NCBI GenBank assembly: GCA_028871525.1
Contig: JAGWMX010000003.1
Location: 1-64,000, forward strand
Reading direction: 5' to 3'
DNA length: 64,000 nt
From: Gammaproteobacteria bacterium
GTDB taxonomy: Bacteria > Pseudomonadota > Gammaproteobacteria > Nevskiales > Nevskiaceae
Shown here: positions 23,316 to 32,598 of the stretch, one piece after another
How the letters are laid out: every line of letters starts with the position of its first letter
Position numbering within the stretch: the first letter of the stretch is position 1
The notes under the pieces: generated by a model
Told to the model about the DNA's origin: nothing
Databases searched by the model: none
The model's input: the letters and a program-made list of their open reading frames with translations, nothing else
Made by a program: the position numbers and the translations under genes

Positions 23316-24620
23316 TCATGCCCCGGCTACAACGGGGACCGCGCGCCATAGCCGGTAGACACCGCCGCCCACCGCCAGCGCGCCGGCGCCGGCGATTAGG
23401 TTCGACCCGGTGGCGCTGGCCAGCAGCGCGCCCGACAGCAGCAGCGCCGCGATCGGAATCGCCGGCCCCCAGGGCAGGCGCACCGCGCCGGGACGATCGC
23501 CGAAACGCCGGCGCAAGACCGGCACGGCGGCGGCGGTGCCGAGGTAGGTGGCCAGCCGCGCGATCACCGACAGCATCGCCAGCTGCACGAACGAGCCGGA
23601 CAGGGCCAGCGCCAGCGCGATCAGCGTCTGCGCGACGATGGCGGCGGCCGGCGTGCGGTATTGCGGGTGCACGCGCGCCAGCCATCGCGGACCGTAGCCG
23701 TCGGCGGCGAGCGCGTAGAGGTAGCGCGGCCCGATCAGCATGGTGTTGCCGACGTTGCCGGCGATCGAGACGATCGCGCCGGCCGACAGCAGCCATGCGC
23801 CCCAATCGCCGGCGAAGCGGCGCGCAGCCTCCGCCAGCGGCGACTGCGAGTGTGCGATTCCCGGCAGCGTGCCGAGCGCGACGATCTGCGCCAGGCTGTA
23901 GACCAGCGTCACGATCAGGATCATCGCCAGCAGCGCGAACGGCACGTCGCGCCGCGGGTTCTTGTACTCTCCGGCCGCCGCCGGCGTGTTCTCGAAGCCG
24001 GCGTAGGCGAACAGCAGCAGCAGCGCGGCCTGGCCCAGCACACCGCCGTGCGGCGGCTCGAGTGCGCCGAGCCGTGACGGTCGCACGAACCACAGGCCGA
24101 CGGCGATGAAAAACAGCAGCGGCAGCATCTTCGCGATCACCAGCGCGACGGCGGTGCGCGCGCCCGCCTTGACTCCGCGCACGTTGATCCAGCCCAGCAG
24201 CAGGATCGGGCCGGAAATGATCGCGGCCCGTTGCCAGCCGCCTGCCGCGGCCGGCCAGAAATAGGTGCAGGCCTGCGCCAGACCATTCGCCAGCGAGGCG
24301 ACCGAGGCGACCCGCGCCAGCCAGCTCATCCAGCCCACTTCGAAGCCGATGAAGCGCCCGAACGCCTCGCGGGTGTAGAGGTAGGCGCCGCCGGGTTGGT
24401 CGAAATAGCTCGACGCCTGCGCAAAGCACAGCACCAGCAGCGCGACCGCGAAGCCGGCCAGCAGCACCGCCCAGATGCTGGCCGCGCCGAGCAGCGCCGC
24501 CGCCGCCGCCGGCAACAGATAAACCCCGCTGCCGATCACGTCGTTGAGCGCCAGCCCCACGATCTGCCAGCGCGACACCGCGCGCAGCAGGCCGGGGCCA
24601 GCGGACTCCGCAGTGCTCAT
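23316..24620 (-). CDS. APC-family amino acid permease
   Basis: An inner-membrane amino acid/polyamine/organocation transporter with about 12 hydrophobic helices over 434 residues. Family landmarks are the unwound TM1 region LALNDVIGSGVYLLPAAAAA, the TM2 segment ASSYFDQPGGAYLYTREAFG, and the TM6 segment LLLFAYAGFENTPAAAGEYK with a conserved aromatic-Glu. MSTAESAGPG from ATG 24620 is preferred to the ORF start six codons upstream. Substrate not identifiable; YjeH- or basic amino-acid-like carriers are possible. Its neighbour on the same strand is a threonine-synthase-like enzyme, so an amino-acid role is reasonable. Confidence 0.9.
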   Translation of the reverse strand: MSTAESAGPGLLRAVSRWQIVGLALNDVIGSGVYLLPAAAAALLGAASIWAVLLAGFAVALLVLCFAQASSYFDQPGGAYLYTREAFGRFIGFEVGWMSWLARVASVASLANGLAQACTYFWPAAAGGWQRAAIISGPILLLGWINVRGVKAGARTAVALVIAKMLPLLFFIAVGLWFVRPSRLGALEPPHGGVLGQAALLLLFAYAGFENTPAAAGEYKNPRRDVPFALLAMILIVTLVYSLAQIVALGTLPGIAHSQSPLAEAARRFAGDWGAWLLSAGAIVSIAGNVGNTMLIGPRYLYALAADGYGPRWLARVHPQYRTPAAAIVAQTLIALALALSGSFVQLAMLSVIARLATYLGTAAAVPVLRRRFGDRPGAVRLPWGPAIPIAALLLSGALLASATGSNLIAGAGALAVGGGVYRLWRAVPVVAGA

Positions 24621-24696
24621 ACGGGAAAACGCCGCCAAGGACGCCGCGCAAAAAGAATAAGGCGGTGCGGCGCGGCTGCAATCGCCAGGTGCGATC

Positions 24697-25944
24697 TCAT
24701 AGCAGATGCCGCAATTCCGGCAGGTACTTCTCCAGCGAACCGGTGTTGACCGCCACCACGCGCTCGCCGGGCCGGATGGCGCCGGCCTGCGCCAGCGGTT
24801 CCAGCGCCGCCAGGCAGGCGGCGCCTTCCGGGCCGATCCACCAGTGTGTGTCGCGCCAGGCGGCGGACAGCGCCTGCGCGATCTGGTCTTCCGTCACCGC
24901 CACCGCGCAGCCGCCGCTGGCGCGCAGGATCTCCAGCACCCTGAAATGCCCGACGCCGCCCGGCACGTTGAGACCGACGCACAGCGTTTTGCCGCCCGCG
25001 GCCGGCGTGACGTCGGTCGCACCGTTTTCCCAGGCATCGACGATGGGTTTGGTCGCCGCGGCCTGCACGCAGATCATCCGCGGGCGCTGGCTGCCGATCA
25101 GGCCCAGCTCCTGCAGCTCGGCGAAGGCCTTCCACATGCCGAGCACGCCGGTGCCGCCGCCGGTGGGATAGACGATCGCATCGGGCAGCCGCCACTGCGT
25201 TGCGCCGGGCGGCGGTTCGGCCAGCTCCAGGCCGAGGGTCTTCTTGCCCTCGATGCGCCAGCCGGGCTCCTGGAAGGTGGCGACGTTGAAATAACCCTGC
25301 GGCAGAAACGTCTCGCGCATCAGGGCGCCGGCTTCGCGGATGGTGCCTGCGACCAGCTCCAGTGAAACACGCGGGTTGCGCAGTGACAGCGCCGCGATGC
25401 GGCCCTGGATCGGCATCGGCGTGTCGTCCGGCATGATCACCGCGACCTGCAGGCCCGCCGCCAGCGCGTATTCCAGCAGCGAGTCGCCGGCGTTGCCCTG
25501 GGTCGGCACCACCAGTTTGCGCAGGCCGAAGCGACGCGCCATCGACACCGCCATCGCCATGCCGCGGTCCTTGAACGACTGCGTCGGGTTGGCGCCGTAG
25601 CCAGGCTCGGCCTTGCCCTCGTCCTTGACCTGGAGCCGCAGGCCGAGCTTGCGCGCCAGCGGATGATGCGGATACTCGCGCAGCGGCGTATGGCCTTCGC
25701 CGAGGGTGACGATGTGCTCGCGGTCTTGGGGATCGTCGATGTCCAGCGCCAGCAGTGCGCCGAAGCGCCACAGATCGCGGCGCTGCGGGCGATACCAGGC
25801 GAGATCCGGCTGCTCGCGCTTGAGCCGTTCCAGGTCGAGCACCATCTGCACCGGCCGGCCGTCGGCGGGATCGAGGTTCATCGGCCGATCGGCAGGATAT
25901 TCGATTCCGGAACTCAGGCCCCGCAGGCAGCGGACGTAGCTCAC
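24697..25944 (-). CDS. Threonine synthase-like PLP enzyme
   Basis: Fold-type II PLP enzyme related to threonine synthase (phosphohomoserine to threonine). The Schiff-base lysine is in NPTQSFKDRGMAMA (~120-133); VPTQGNAGDSLLEYALAAG and YPTGGGTGVLGMWKAFAEL bind the cofactor phosphate. The GTG at 25944 gives VSYVRCLRGLSSGIEYPADR, a degenerate version of the N-terminal Cys/Tyr-Pro segment of the longer threonine synthases with only one cysteine. The frame is open 33 codons upstream, but that stretch looks unrelated. No thrA or thrB is nearby, and the gene pairs with a permease, so a role other than bulk threonine synthesis cannot be excluded. Confidence 0.85.
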   Translation of the reverse strand: MSYVRCLRGLSSGIEYPADRPMNLDPADGRPVQMVLDLERLKREQPDLAWYRPQRRDLWRFGALLALDIDDPQDREHIVTLGEGHTPLREYPHHPLARKLGLRLQVKDEGKAEPGYGANPTQSFKDRGMAMAVSMARRFGLRKLVVPTQGNAGDSLLEYALAAGLQVAVIMPDDTPMPIQGRIAALSLRNPRVSLELVAGTIREAGALMRETFLPQGYFNVATFQEPGWRIEGKKTLGLELAEPPPGATQWRLPDAIVYPTGGGTGVLGMWKAFAELQELGLIGSQRPRMICVQAAATKPIVDAWENGATDVTPAAGGKTLCVGLNVPGGVGHFRVLEILRASGGCAVAVTEDQIAQALSAAWRDTHWWIGPEGAACLAALEPLAQAGAIRPGERVVAVNTGSLEKYLPELRHLL

Positions 25945-26099
25945 AGGGCGCTTCCCGGCGGCCGTGCGACGGAAGACAATCTGGTCATTGTGTTCGGCTT
26001 CATCAGCGCCAACTTCCCGCACCCCCGTGCCAGGCGCAATCATGACAACTCCCGCGGGACTTTGCCCACGCCCCCGATCGCCTGCCGGACAACGGCGAC

Positions 26100-26350
26100 T
26101 CCATGACCGCCGCCGGCGGATGGAAATCAGCGGCGCCGATATCGACCGCGATCATGGCGTCGATGTCGGCGACGCCGAAGCGGTCGCCGCAGAGGAAGGG
26201 CTGCAACCCCGTTATGTTGATCGAGCCGGTCCAGAAAAGCCCGGGGGCGCCGGCGGCCGCGCTCGGCGAGATTCCGGCGGACAGCGCATGGCTCAACAGA
26301 CAAAAATACCGGCGGGGCCCGATGCGGTGTCCGCGAAACCGGGTCAGTTC
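26100..26350 (-). pseudogene. Glutathione S-transferase C-terminal remnant (possible)
   Basis: One minus-strand frame contains GLQPFLCGDRFGVADIDAMI then AVDIGAADF, close to the C-terminal-domain signature of GSTs (F-L-x-G-D-R-F-T-x-A-D-I). Neither the N-terminal thioredoxin-like half nor the rest of the C-terminal helix bundle is visible in the same or other frames. The fragment occupies most of the 416-bp gap between moaA and the threonine-synthase-like gene; the remainder (25945-26099) holds nothing I can identify. Confidence 0.45.
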
Positions 26351-26360
26351 CAATACGGGC

Positions 26361-27386
26361 TTAGCCGCCCATCGCGTGCATCGTCAGCGGCCGTTCGACA
26401 TAACCCTTGTGCTCGATATAGCCGGCTTCCTTGAACCAGATTTGACGACGGATGAGTGCCGCCAGCGCGGCATCGTCGGCCCCGGCGCGCAACGGACCGC
26501 GCAGATCGGCGGCGGTCGGCGAGAACAGGCAGGCGTACAGCTCACCGGTGGCGGTCAGGCGCACGCGGTCGCAACTGGAGCAGAACGGCTTGCTGACGGT
26601 GGAGATCACGCCGAGCCGATAGTGACCATCGAGCCGGTAGTAGGTGGCCGGTTCGTTGCTGCGCGGCAACGGCTCGATGCTGAAGCGCTGGCGCAGCTGC
26701 GCGAGAATCTCGGCCTCGGTAATCACCCGCGCGGGGCTCCAGGCGCCGCGGCCGTCCAGCGGCATGAACTCGATGAAGCGCAGCGGCAGGTTCTCGGTCC
26801 GCGCCCACTCGGCCAGCGGCAGCAGCTCGGCATCGTTGTGACCGCGGATCGCCACGCAGTTGATCTTGACCGGCAGCCCGGCGGCGCGCGCAGCATCAAT
26901 GCCGCGCAGCACCGGCTCGATGTCGCCGCGGGTCAACGTGTGGAATATTTCCGGCGTGCGCGCGTCGAGGCTGACGTTGAGATCGTCCAGGCCGGCGGCG
27001 GCCAGCGGCACGGCGAAGCGATCCAGCAGTGCGCCGTTGCTGGTCATGGCGATGCGCCGCAGACCGAGGCTGCGCAGCGCATCGAGCTCCGCGACGATCT
27101 CGACCACGTCGCGGCGCAGCAGCGGCTCGCCGCCGGTCAGGCGCAGGTGGGTGATGCCCATCTCGGTGACGAACAGCCGCGCCAGCCGCAGCAACTCCTC
27201 GCGCCGCAGCACCTGCGCCTTCGGCAGCCACTCGGGGTGTTCGGGCATGCAGTACAGGCAACGCAGGTTGCAGCGGTCGGTCAGCGACAGGCGCAGCTTG
27301 CGCTTCACCCGTCCATGTGCATCGCGCAGCTCGCCCTGCCGCGAAGGAATCGCCGCCGCCCAAACCGCTTTCGCGTCGTCCGCCAT
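26361..27386 (-). CDS. moaA: GTP 3',8-cyclase (molybdenum cofactor)
   Basis: Radical-SAM enzyme that starts molybdopterin synthesis by cyclising GTP. The radical-SAM cluster is bound by CNLRCLYC with SLTDR before it (~residues 35-46), followed by LRLTGGEPLLRRD. The second cluster is bound by CSSCDRVRLTATGELYACL near residue 265, and the C-terminus ends in the conserved Gly-Gly (HAMGG) needed for catalysis. ATG 27386 (MADDAKAVWAA) is chosen; the frame is open 16 codons further but that segment is basic and near the divergent neighbour. No moaC or moaD is in the window. Confidence 0.96.
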   Translation of the reverse strand: MADDAKAVWAAAIPSRQGELRDAHGRVKRKLRLSLTDRCNLRCLYCMPEHPEWLPKAQVLRREELLRLARLFVTEMGITHLRLTGGEPLLRRDVVEIVAELDALRSLGLRRIAMTSNGALLDRFAVPLAAAGLDDLNVSLDARTPEIFHTLTRGDIEPVLRGIDAARAAGLPVKINCVAIRGHNDAELLPLAEWARTENLPLRFIEFMPLDGRGAWSPARVITEAEILAQLRQRFSIEPLPRSNEPATYYRLDGHYRLGVISTVSKPFCSSCDRVRLTATGELYACLFSPTAADLRGPLRAGADDAALAALIRRQIWFKEAGYIEHKGYVERPLTMHAMGG

Positions 27387-27489
27387 ACTGTATTTTGAAC
27401 TCCGTCGCCGGTTTACTCTCTCATTTTTCGACATTATGCGCGCGTCGACGTTCGGCGCACGACCTCCACCGCATCACACGGAGCACGCA

Positions 27490-28464
27490 ATGGAATACCG
27501 CCGCCTCGGCCGTTCCGGCCTGAAGCTGTCCGCGCTGTCCTACGGTTCCTGGGTGACGTTCCACAACCAGGTCGACGTCGACCGCGCGGTCGAGTCGTTG
27601 GCGCTGGCCTACGATCACGGCGTCAATTTTTTCGACAACGCCGAGGGCTACGCCTACGGCCGGTCCGAGGAGGTGATGGGTGCGGCACTGGCCAAGCTCA
27701 GCTGGCCGCGCGACCGTTACTGCGTGTCGTCGAAGGTGTACTTCGGCCCGGTTGCGGAACCGGTGCCGACGCAGCGCGGCCTGTCGCGCAAGCATGTGAT
27801 GGACGCCTGTCACCAGGCGCTGCAACGACTGCGGGTGGATTATCTGGACCTGTACTTCTGCCACCGACCCGATCCGGACACGCCGATCGGGGAAACGGTG
27901 CGGGCGATGCACGATCTGGTCGCGCAGGGCAAAGTGCTGTACTGGGGCACGTCCGAGTGGTCGGCCGGCGAGATCGCGGCCGCGCACGCTCACGCCCGCG
28001 CCGATAACCTGACCCCGCCGACGATGGAGCAGCCGGAGTACAACCTGTTCGCACGGCACAAAGTGGAGGTCGAGTACACACGGCTGTACCAGGAATTCGG
28101 CCTCGGCACCACCACCTGGAGCCCGCTGGCCTCGGGCCTGCTGTCGGGCAAGTACGCCGATGGCGTGCCACAGGACAGCCGTTTCGCCCTGCCCGGCTAC
28201 GAGTGGCTGCGCAAGCGGCTGGAATCGCCGCTGGGCAGGCGTCAAGTCGCCGCGGCGGCGGAACTCGGCAAGCTGGCCGGGACGCTGGGCTGCAGCACCG
28301 CGCAACTGGCGATCGCCTGGATCCTCGGCAACCCGTGGGTCTCCACCGTGATTCTCGGTGCGTCCAGGCCCGGGCAGCTGCGCGAAAACCTCGGTGCGCT
28401 GGCGATGGCCGAAAAGCTGACGCCGGAGATCCGCAAGCGCATCGAGTCGATCAGCGCAGCTTGA
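27490..28464 (+). CDS. Aldo/keto reductase, potassium-channel beta-subunit-like
   Basis: NADPH-dependent (beta/alpha)8-barrel oxidoreductase of the AKR6/YghZ type, 324 aa. The catalytic tetrad is seen as Asp and Tyr in NFFDNAEGYAYGRSEE (~49-54), Lys in SSKVYFG (~83) and His in YFCHRPDPDTPI (~121). The cofactor-binding C-terminus shows WSPLASGLLSGKYADG and VILGASRPGQLRENLGAL. The substrate may be aldehydes such as methylglyoxal, as for YghZ homologues; that is inference. Divergent from moaA and converging on the acyl-CoA dehydrogenase with 10 bp between stops. Confidence 0.92.
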   Translation: MEYRRLGRSGLKLSALSYGSWVTFHNQVDVDRAVESLALAYDHGVNFFDNAEGYAYGRSEEVMGAALAKLSWPRDRYCVSSKVYFGPVAEPVPTQRGLSRKHVMDACHQALQRLRVDYLDLYFCHRPDPDTPIGETVRAMHDLVAQGKVLYWGTSEWSAGEIAAAHAHARADNLTPPTMEQPEYNLFARHKVEVEYTRLYQEFGLGTTTWSPLASGLLSGKYADGVPQDSRFALPGYEWLRKRLESPLGRRQVAAAAELGKLAGTLGCSTAQLAIAWILGNPWVSTVILGASRPGQLRENLGALAMAEKLTPEIRKRIESISAA

Positions 28465-28474
28465 GCCGAAGGGT

Positions 28475-30148
28475 TCAAGCCGGCAGCGCGCGCTCGATCA
28501 GCGCATCCATCGGCGCCGTTGGCGGCAGCGTGCCGAAGGCCATACCGTAGGCCCCGGCCAACCGCGATTCGCAGAAGGCGGCGGCCACCGCCTGGTTGCC
28601 GGCGCGCACCAGCAGCACCGCCTGCAAGGCCAGCGCGGTGCGCTCGACCAGAGCGCGGCAGCGACTCTCCAGTGAATCGGTATCGGCGTAGTCGGCCGCC
28701 AACCGCGCAACTGCCGCGTCGAGCGCCGGGTGCCCGCCCGCGGCCATGCCGAGTTCGGCGAACAGCGCGTCGCGGGTGGCCGGCTCGCGCGACAGCGCAC
28801 GCAGCACGTCCAGGCACTGAATGTTGCCGCAGCCTTCCCAGATCGAATTCAGCGGCGCCTGCCGGTACAGCCGCGCCAGGACCGACTCTTCGACGTAGCC
28901 GGCGCCGCCAAGACACTCCTGCGCCTCGTTGACGAACGCCGGCGCACGCTTGCATACCCAGTACTTGGCGATCGCGGTGGCGATGCGGGCGAACGCGCGC
29001 TCGGCCGCATCGCGCGGGCTGGAGTCGACGGCACGCGCCACCCGCATCGTCAGCGCCACCGCGGCCTCGGACTCCAACGCCAGGTCGGCCAGCACGTTCT
29101 TCATCAGCGGCTGTTCGACCAGCCGCTTGCCGAACGCGCTGCGGTGACGCGCATGGTGCAGCGCCTGCGCCAGCGCCTGGCGCATCAGGCTGGCCGAGCC
29201 AATCAGGCAGTCCTGTCGGGTCAGCGACACCATTTCCAGGATCGTCGCAACGCCGCGGCCTTCCTCGCCGACCATCCACGCCGCGGCGCCGCAGAACTCG
29301 ACCTCGGAACTGGCGTTGGACCAGTCGCCGAGCTTGTCCTTCAGTCGCTGGATACGCACCGCGTTGAGCACACCGTCCGGGGTGTAGCGCGGCAGCAGGA
29401 AACAGGACAGACCGCCGTCGGTCTGCGCCAATACCAGGTGGGCGTCGCACATCGGTGCCGAGTAGAACCACTTGTGGCCGACGAGTTCGTACAGCTTGCC
29501 CGGGCCGCGGCTACCAACCGGATACGCCTTGGTGGTGTTGCTGCGCACGTCCGACCCCCCCTGCTTCTCGGTCATGCCCATGCCGATGGTGTTGCCGGTC
29601 TTTTCCCAGGCCGGCAGGCAGCGCGGGTCGTAGTCGGTCGACAGGATCCGCGGCAGCCAGGCTGCGGCCAGTTCCGGCTGCTGGCGGATCACCGGCACGC
29701 TGGCGTACGTCATCGTCACCGGACAGCAATGGCCCTGGTCGGCCATGTAGTCGAGATAGGACAACGCCGCGCGGGCGACGTGGGCGCCGCTGCGATCGGC
29801 GTGGCGCCAGGCGAAGCTCGGCACACCGTGGCGCACCGAGGCGGCCATCAGCTGGTGATAGGCCGGATGGAACTCGACCTCGTCGATGCGCTGGCCGTAG
29901 GCATCAAATTGCCTGAGTTTCGGTTTGTTTTCGTTGGCCAGGCGGCCGGCCTCCATCAGCTCACCGCCGATCTGTTTGCCGTAGGCAGCCACTTCCCTTT
30001 CGCCCCAGGCGCCGCCCTCGCGCGCCAGCGCCTCGCGCAGCGGCAGATCGGTGTCGTAGGGGTCGTAAGGCACCAGCGGCGGCGGCTGGTTGTCGACCCG
30101 GTGCGTGTAAAAGCGTTCCGCTAAGGAACTGCGTTCGGCTGCGTTCAT
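28475..30148 (-). CDS. AidB-like acyl-CoA dehydrogenase
   Basis: FAD flavoprotein of the acyl-CoA dehydrogenase superfamily, 557 aa, closest in layout to AidB (E. coli, induced by alkylation damage and binding DNA). Recognisable parts are GMGMTEKQGGSDVRSNTTKA (FAD/substrate loop), HKWFYSAPMCDAHLVLAQT, RLKDKLGDWSNASSEVEF, RQALAQALHHARHRSAFGK, and the AidB-type C-terminal block LNSIWEGCGNIQCLDVLRAL. The start MNAAERSSLAERFYTHRVDN resembles the AidB leader. The position of the catalytic Glu cannot be judged by eye. A role in alkylation response or in acyl-CoA oxidation are both possible; the enoyl-CoA hydratase and monooxygenase nearby would favour catabolism. Confidence 0.88.
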   Translation of the reverse strand: MNAAERSSLAERFYTHRVDNQPPPLVPYDPYDTDLPLREALAREGGAWGEREVAAYGKQIGGELMEAGRLANENKPKLRQFDAYGQRIDEVEFHPAYHQLMAASVRHGVPSFAWRHADRSGAHVARAALSYLDYMADQGHCCPVTMTYASVPVIRQQPELAAAWLPRILSTDYDPRCLPAWEKTGNTIGMGMTEKQGGSDVRSNTTKAYPVGSRGPGKLYELVGHKWFYSAPMCDAHLVLAQTDGGLSCFLLPRYTPDGVLNAVRIQRLKDKLGDWSNASSEVEFCGAAAWMVGEEGRGVATILEMVSLTRQDCLIGSASLMRQALAQALHHARHRSAFGKRLVEQPLMKNVLADLALESEAAVALTMRVARAVDSSPRDAAERAFARIATAIAKYWVCKRAPAFVNEAQECLGGAGYVEESVLARLYRQAPLNSIWEGCGNIQCLDVLRALSREPATRDALFAELGMAAGGHPALDAAVARLAADYADTDSLESRCRALVERTALALQAVLLVRAGNQAVAAAFCESRLAGAYGMAFGTLPPTAPMDALIERALPA

Positions 30149-30328
30149 GGTCGCCTCGACGGTGAAACGGTTGCCTGCAGACTAGCACCGCGCCGGGATG
30201 CCGACGCACCGGCGGGAGCCGGTATTTTTGTGTTGAGGCATACAACGCTATAGGCTGCGGAATTCGAGCCTGTCCGCTTAACCTCGGCACAGGCCGGTTT
30301 TGAAATAGGCTTTCCAGGAGACCGGCGC

Positions 30329-31485
30329 ATGGACATCAAAGCTGCGGCGCGCGAGCGATTGGAGCTGGCCAGTGACGGGCTGGTGGCGTTGAGCCACCGC
30401 ATCCACGCGCACCCGGAGCTGGGGTTCGAGGAACGACGCGCCTGCGACTGGGTTGCGCAGGCGCTGAGCGATGCCGGGTTTACGGTGCATTCCGGTATCT
30501 GCGAGCTGCCAACCGCATTCGTCGCAAAAGCCGGCAGCGGGCCGCTGAACATCGGCCTGATGGCCGAGTACGACAGCCTGCCCGGAGTCGGCCACGCCTG
30601 CGGTCACAATCTGATCGCGGCGATGACGGTGGGCGCGGCGCTGGCGCTGGCGCACGTCGCCGACGACATCGGCATCACGGTGACGGTGATCGGCACGCCG
30701 GCCGAGGAAGTCGGCGACGCCTCGGGCAAGATTCTGCTGCTGCAGCGCGGCGCCTTCGCCGGCATCCACGCGGCGATGATGGCCCACCCGGCGCCGGTCG
30801 ATCTGGTGCAGCCGAAGATCATCGCCGCCTCGATGTTCGACGTTCACTATCACGGCAAGGCGGCGCACGCTTCGGCGTTCCCGGAGCTCGGCATCAACGC
30901 CGCCGACGCGCTGACGCTGGCACAGACCGCCATCGGTCTGCTGCGCCAGCATCTGCACGCGGGCGACCGCATCCACGGCATCTGTACCCACGGCGGCGAC
31001 GCACCCAACATCGTTCCGGCCCGGACCTCCGCGCGCTACATCATCCGCGGCGAGACGCTTGACGCACTGGAGGCGCTGCGCGCCCGCGTGCGTCGCTGTT
31101 TCGAGGCCGGCGCGCTGGCCACTGGCTCGAAGCTGGAAATCCGCGGCGGCGACCAGCCTTACACCGAGATGCTGCACGATCCAGCGATGGCCGGGCTGTA
31201 CCGCCGCAACGCCGAGGCACTGGGCCGGGTGTTCCCGCCGCCCGACTCGCCGATCGGGCGGATCGCCGCCTCCACCGACATGGGCAACGTCTCCAAGGTG
31301 ATCCCGTCGATCCACCCGATGATCGCATCGACTCGCTGCCGGCGGTGAATCACCAGCCGGAGTTCGCCGCGCACTGCATCAGCGCCGCGGCCGACCGCGC
31401 GCTGCACGACGGCGCGCTGGCGCTGGCGTGGACCGCGATCGACGCGGCGGGCGACGTCGACCTGCGGCGGCGCCTGCTCAACTGA
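30329..31485 (+). pseudogene. M20 family amidohydrolase with single-base frameshift
   Basis: Zinc-dependent amidohydrolase/peptidase (M20D, aminobenzoyl-glutamate or amino-acid-conjugate hydrolase type). Frame 1 from ATG 30329 shows ALSHRIHAHPELGFEE, GVGHACGHNLIAAM (metal His), GTPAEEVGDASGKI (catalytic Glu), MMAHPAP and STDMGNVSKVIPSIHPMI, then goes out of frame and stops at 31348. The next frame continues IDSLPAVNHQPEFAAHCISA to a TGA at 31485. Homologues read I-G-I-D here, so ATCGGCATC has become ATCGCATC near 31324: one G lost. All catalytic residues precede the break. It may be a true pseudogene, a recent mutation or a sequencing error. Confidence 0.85.
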
Positions 31486-31513
31486 GTCAAATCCAGCCGG
31501 TCACGGGCGCGGT

Positions 31514-32362
31514 TCAGGGCCTCCGCTGCCGCGGCTGGAACGCGAACAGCCACAGGATCGCCCCTTGCGCCGGGCGGCCAGTCCAGGTGACGCGGTAAGT
31601 GCCGGCCTCGGCGACCTCCCGGCCGGCAACCGCGCACTGGACGCCGCTGTTGGGCGGCAGATCGAGGAAACGGTCGATCACCCTGAACCCGTTGTTGGGC
31701 ACCGCCGTCATCCTGTAGACGGCGGCATCGCCCCACCACACCGCGACCAGGGTCGCCGGCCCGGTGGTGGTGACCGCACCGCTGGTCAGCGCGGCGCTGC
31801 CGCCCAGAACCTTCTGCAGGACATTGGGCAGCGGCCGCGCGAGCCGGGCCAGGAACCGGTCGAACCGGCCGGGAACAGGATAATTCAGCGCCATATCCTG
31901 CAGTACGGCTGCGTTCCTGATCTCGATGAAAGCCAGGCTCAGCTCGCCGGCCGCGTCGCCGTTCTTGGTCAGACTGACGGTGTGATCCCGACCGCCTCGC
32001 GCGGAGAGCGAGACATACGCTCTGGCGTCGAAACGTCCGTGGTAGCCGCGGAAGACTGCACGGCCCAACGCCGTCCAGACGTTGTCCTTGCTGTCGCTCG
32101 GCGGATGCGAATTGCTCGCCCAGCCGCCGACCAGAGTCAGCAGCGAGCTGCCCGCAACCTGCGTCGTCAGCGCAGCGGTAACGGCGGGAGTGGCCCCCTT
32201 GCCTTCCGTCTGCACCAGCAGGGTATGCGCGCCCAGCGCCGGACGCGGCAACTGTGAAGGCGCGGCCGCCACCGCCGGAACGACGCCGGTCATCGACGCC
32301 AGCAACGCGGCCGCAATGCCGTTGCGACGCCCGGCGTGCGGATGTACGCGACGATCGCCCAT
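31514..32362 (-). CDS. Exported hypothetical protein
   Basis: ATG 32362 is preceded by GGAG at six bases, the best ribosome site in the frame, and gives a 282-aa protein. The signal peptide is MGDRRVHPHAGRRNGIAA then ALLASMTGVVPAVAAA. The mature part is beta-rich without cysteines: LLVQTEGKGATPAVTAALT, LLTLVGGWASNSHPP, TLVAVWWGDAAVYRM and GTYRVTWTGRPAQGAILWLF. The Gly/Trp pattern recalls sandwich-fold extracellular proteins, but no family is recognised. It lies antisense between the frameshifted hydrolase and the enoyl-CoA hydratase gene. Confidence 0.75.
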   Translation of the reverse strand: MGDRRVHPHAGRRNGIAAALLASMTGVVPAVAAAPSQLPRPALGAHTLLVQTEGKGATPAVTAALTTQVAGSSLLTLVGGWASNSHPPSDSKDNVWTALGRAVFRGYHGRFDARAYVSLSARGGRDHTVSLTKNGDAAGELSLAFIEIRNAAVLQDMALNYPVPGRFDRFLARLARPLPNVLQKVLGGSAALTSGAVTTTGPATLVAVWWGDAAVYRMTAVPNNGFRVIDRFLDLPPNSGVQCAVAGREVAEAGTYRVTWTGRPAQGAILWLFAFQPRQRRP

Positions 32363-32598
32363 GCACAACTCCTCCCGCGCGTCCGAGCGTCCGGGATACA
32401 CCCGCGTCCGTCGCGGCGCAATAGTCCAGCCCGCCGGCTGCCGCCCGGCGCATGGCTGGACGCCGGCCGGTGCAGCCGTGACGCTCACCGCCGATAATCT
32501 TCCGCTCCGGCGCCTCGGTCCAGGCACACGCCCGCCGACTGCAAACGCACTGGCGCTCGACAATCGAGGTGCGAACGCACCGATACCGGCAAACGCCC

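Noticed and set aside
23260-23345. Inverted G+C-rich stretch after tRNA-Glu as tRNA terminator
   Set aside because: Pairing (CCCGTACCGGG, CCCCGG...CGGGG) is imperfect and there is no T-run, so I could not support a terminator.
23257-24681. 474-codon minus-strand ORF over the permease
   Set aside because: Same strand but another frame; Arg/Ala-rich without membrane helices, whereas the 23316-24620 frame gives a proper APC permease.
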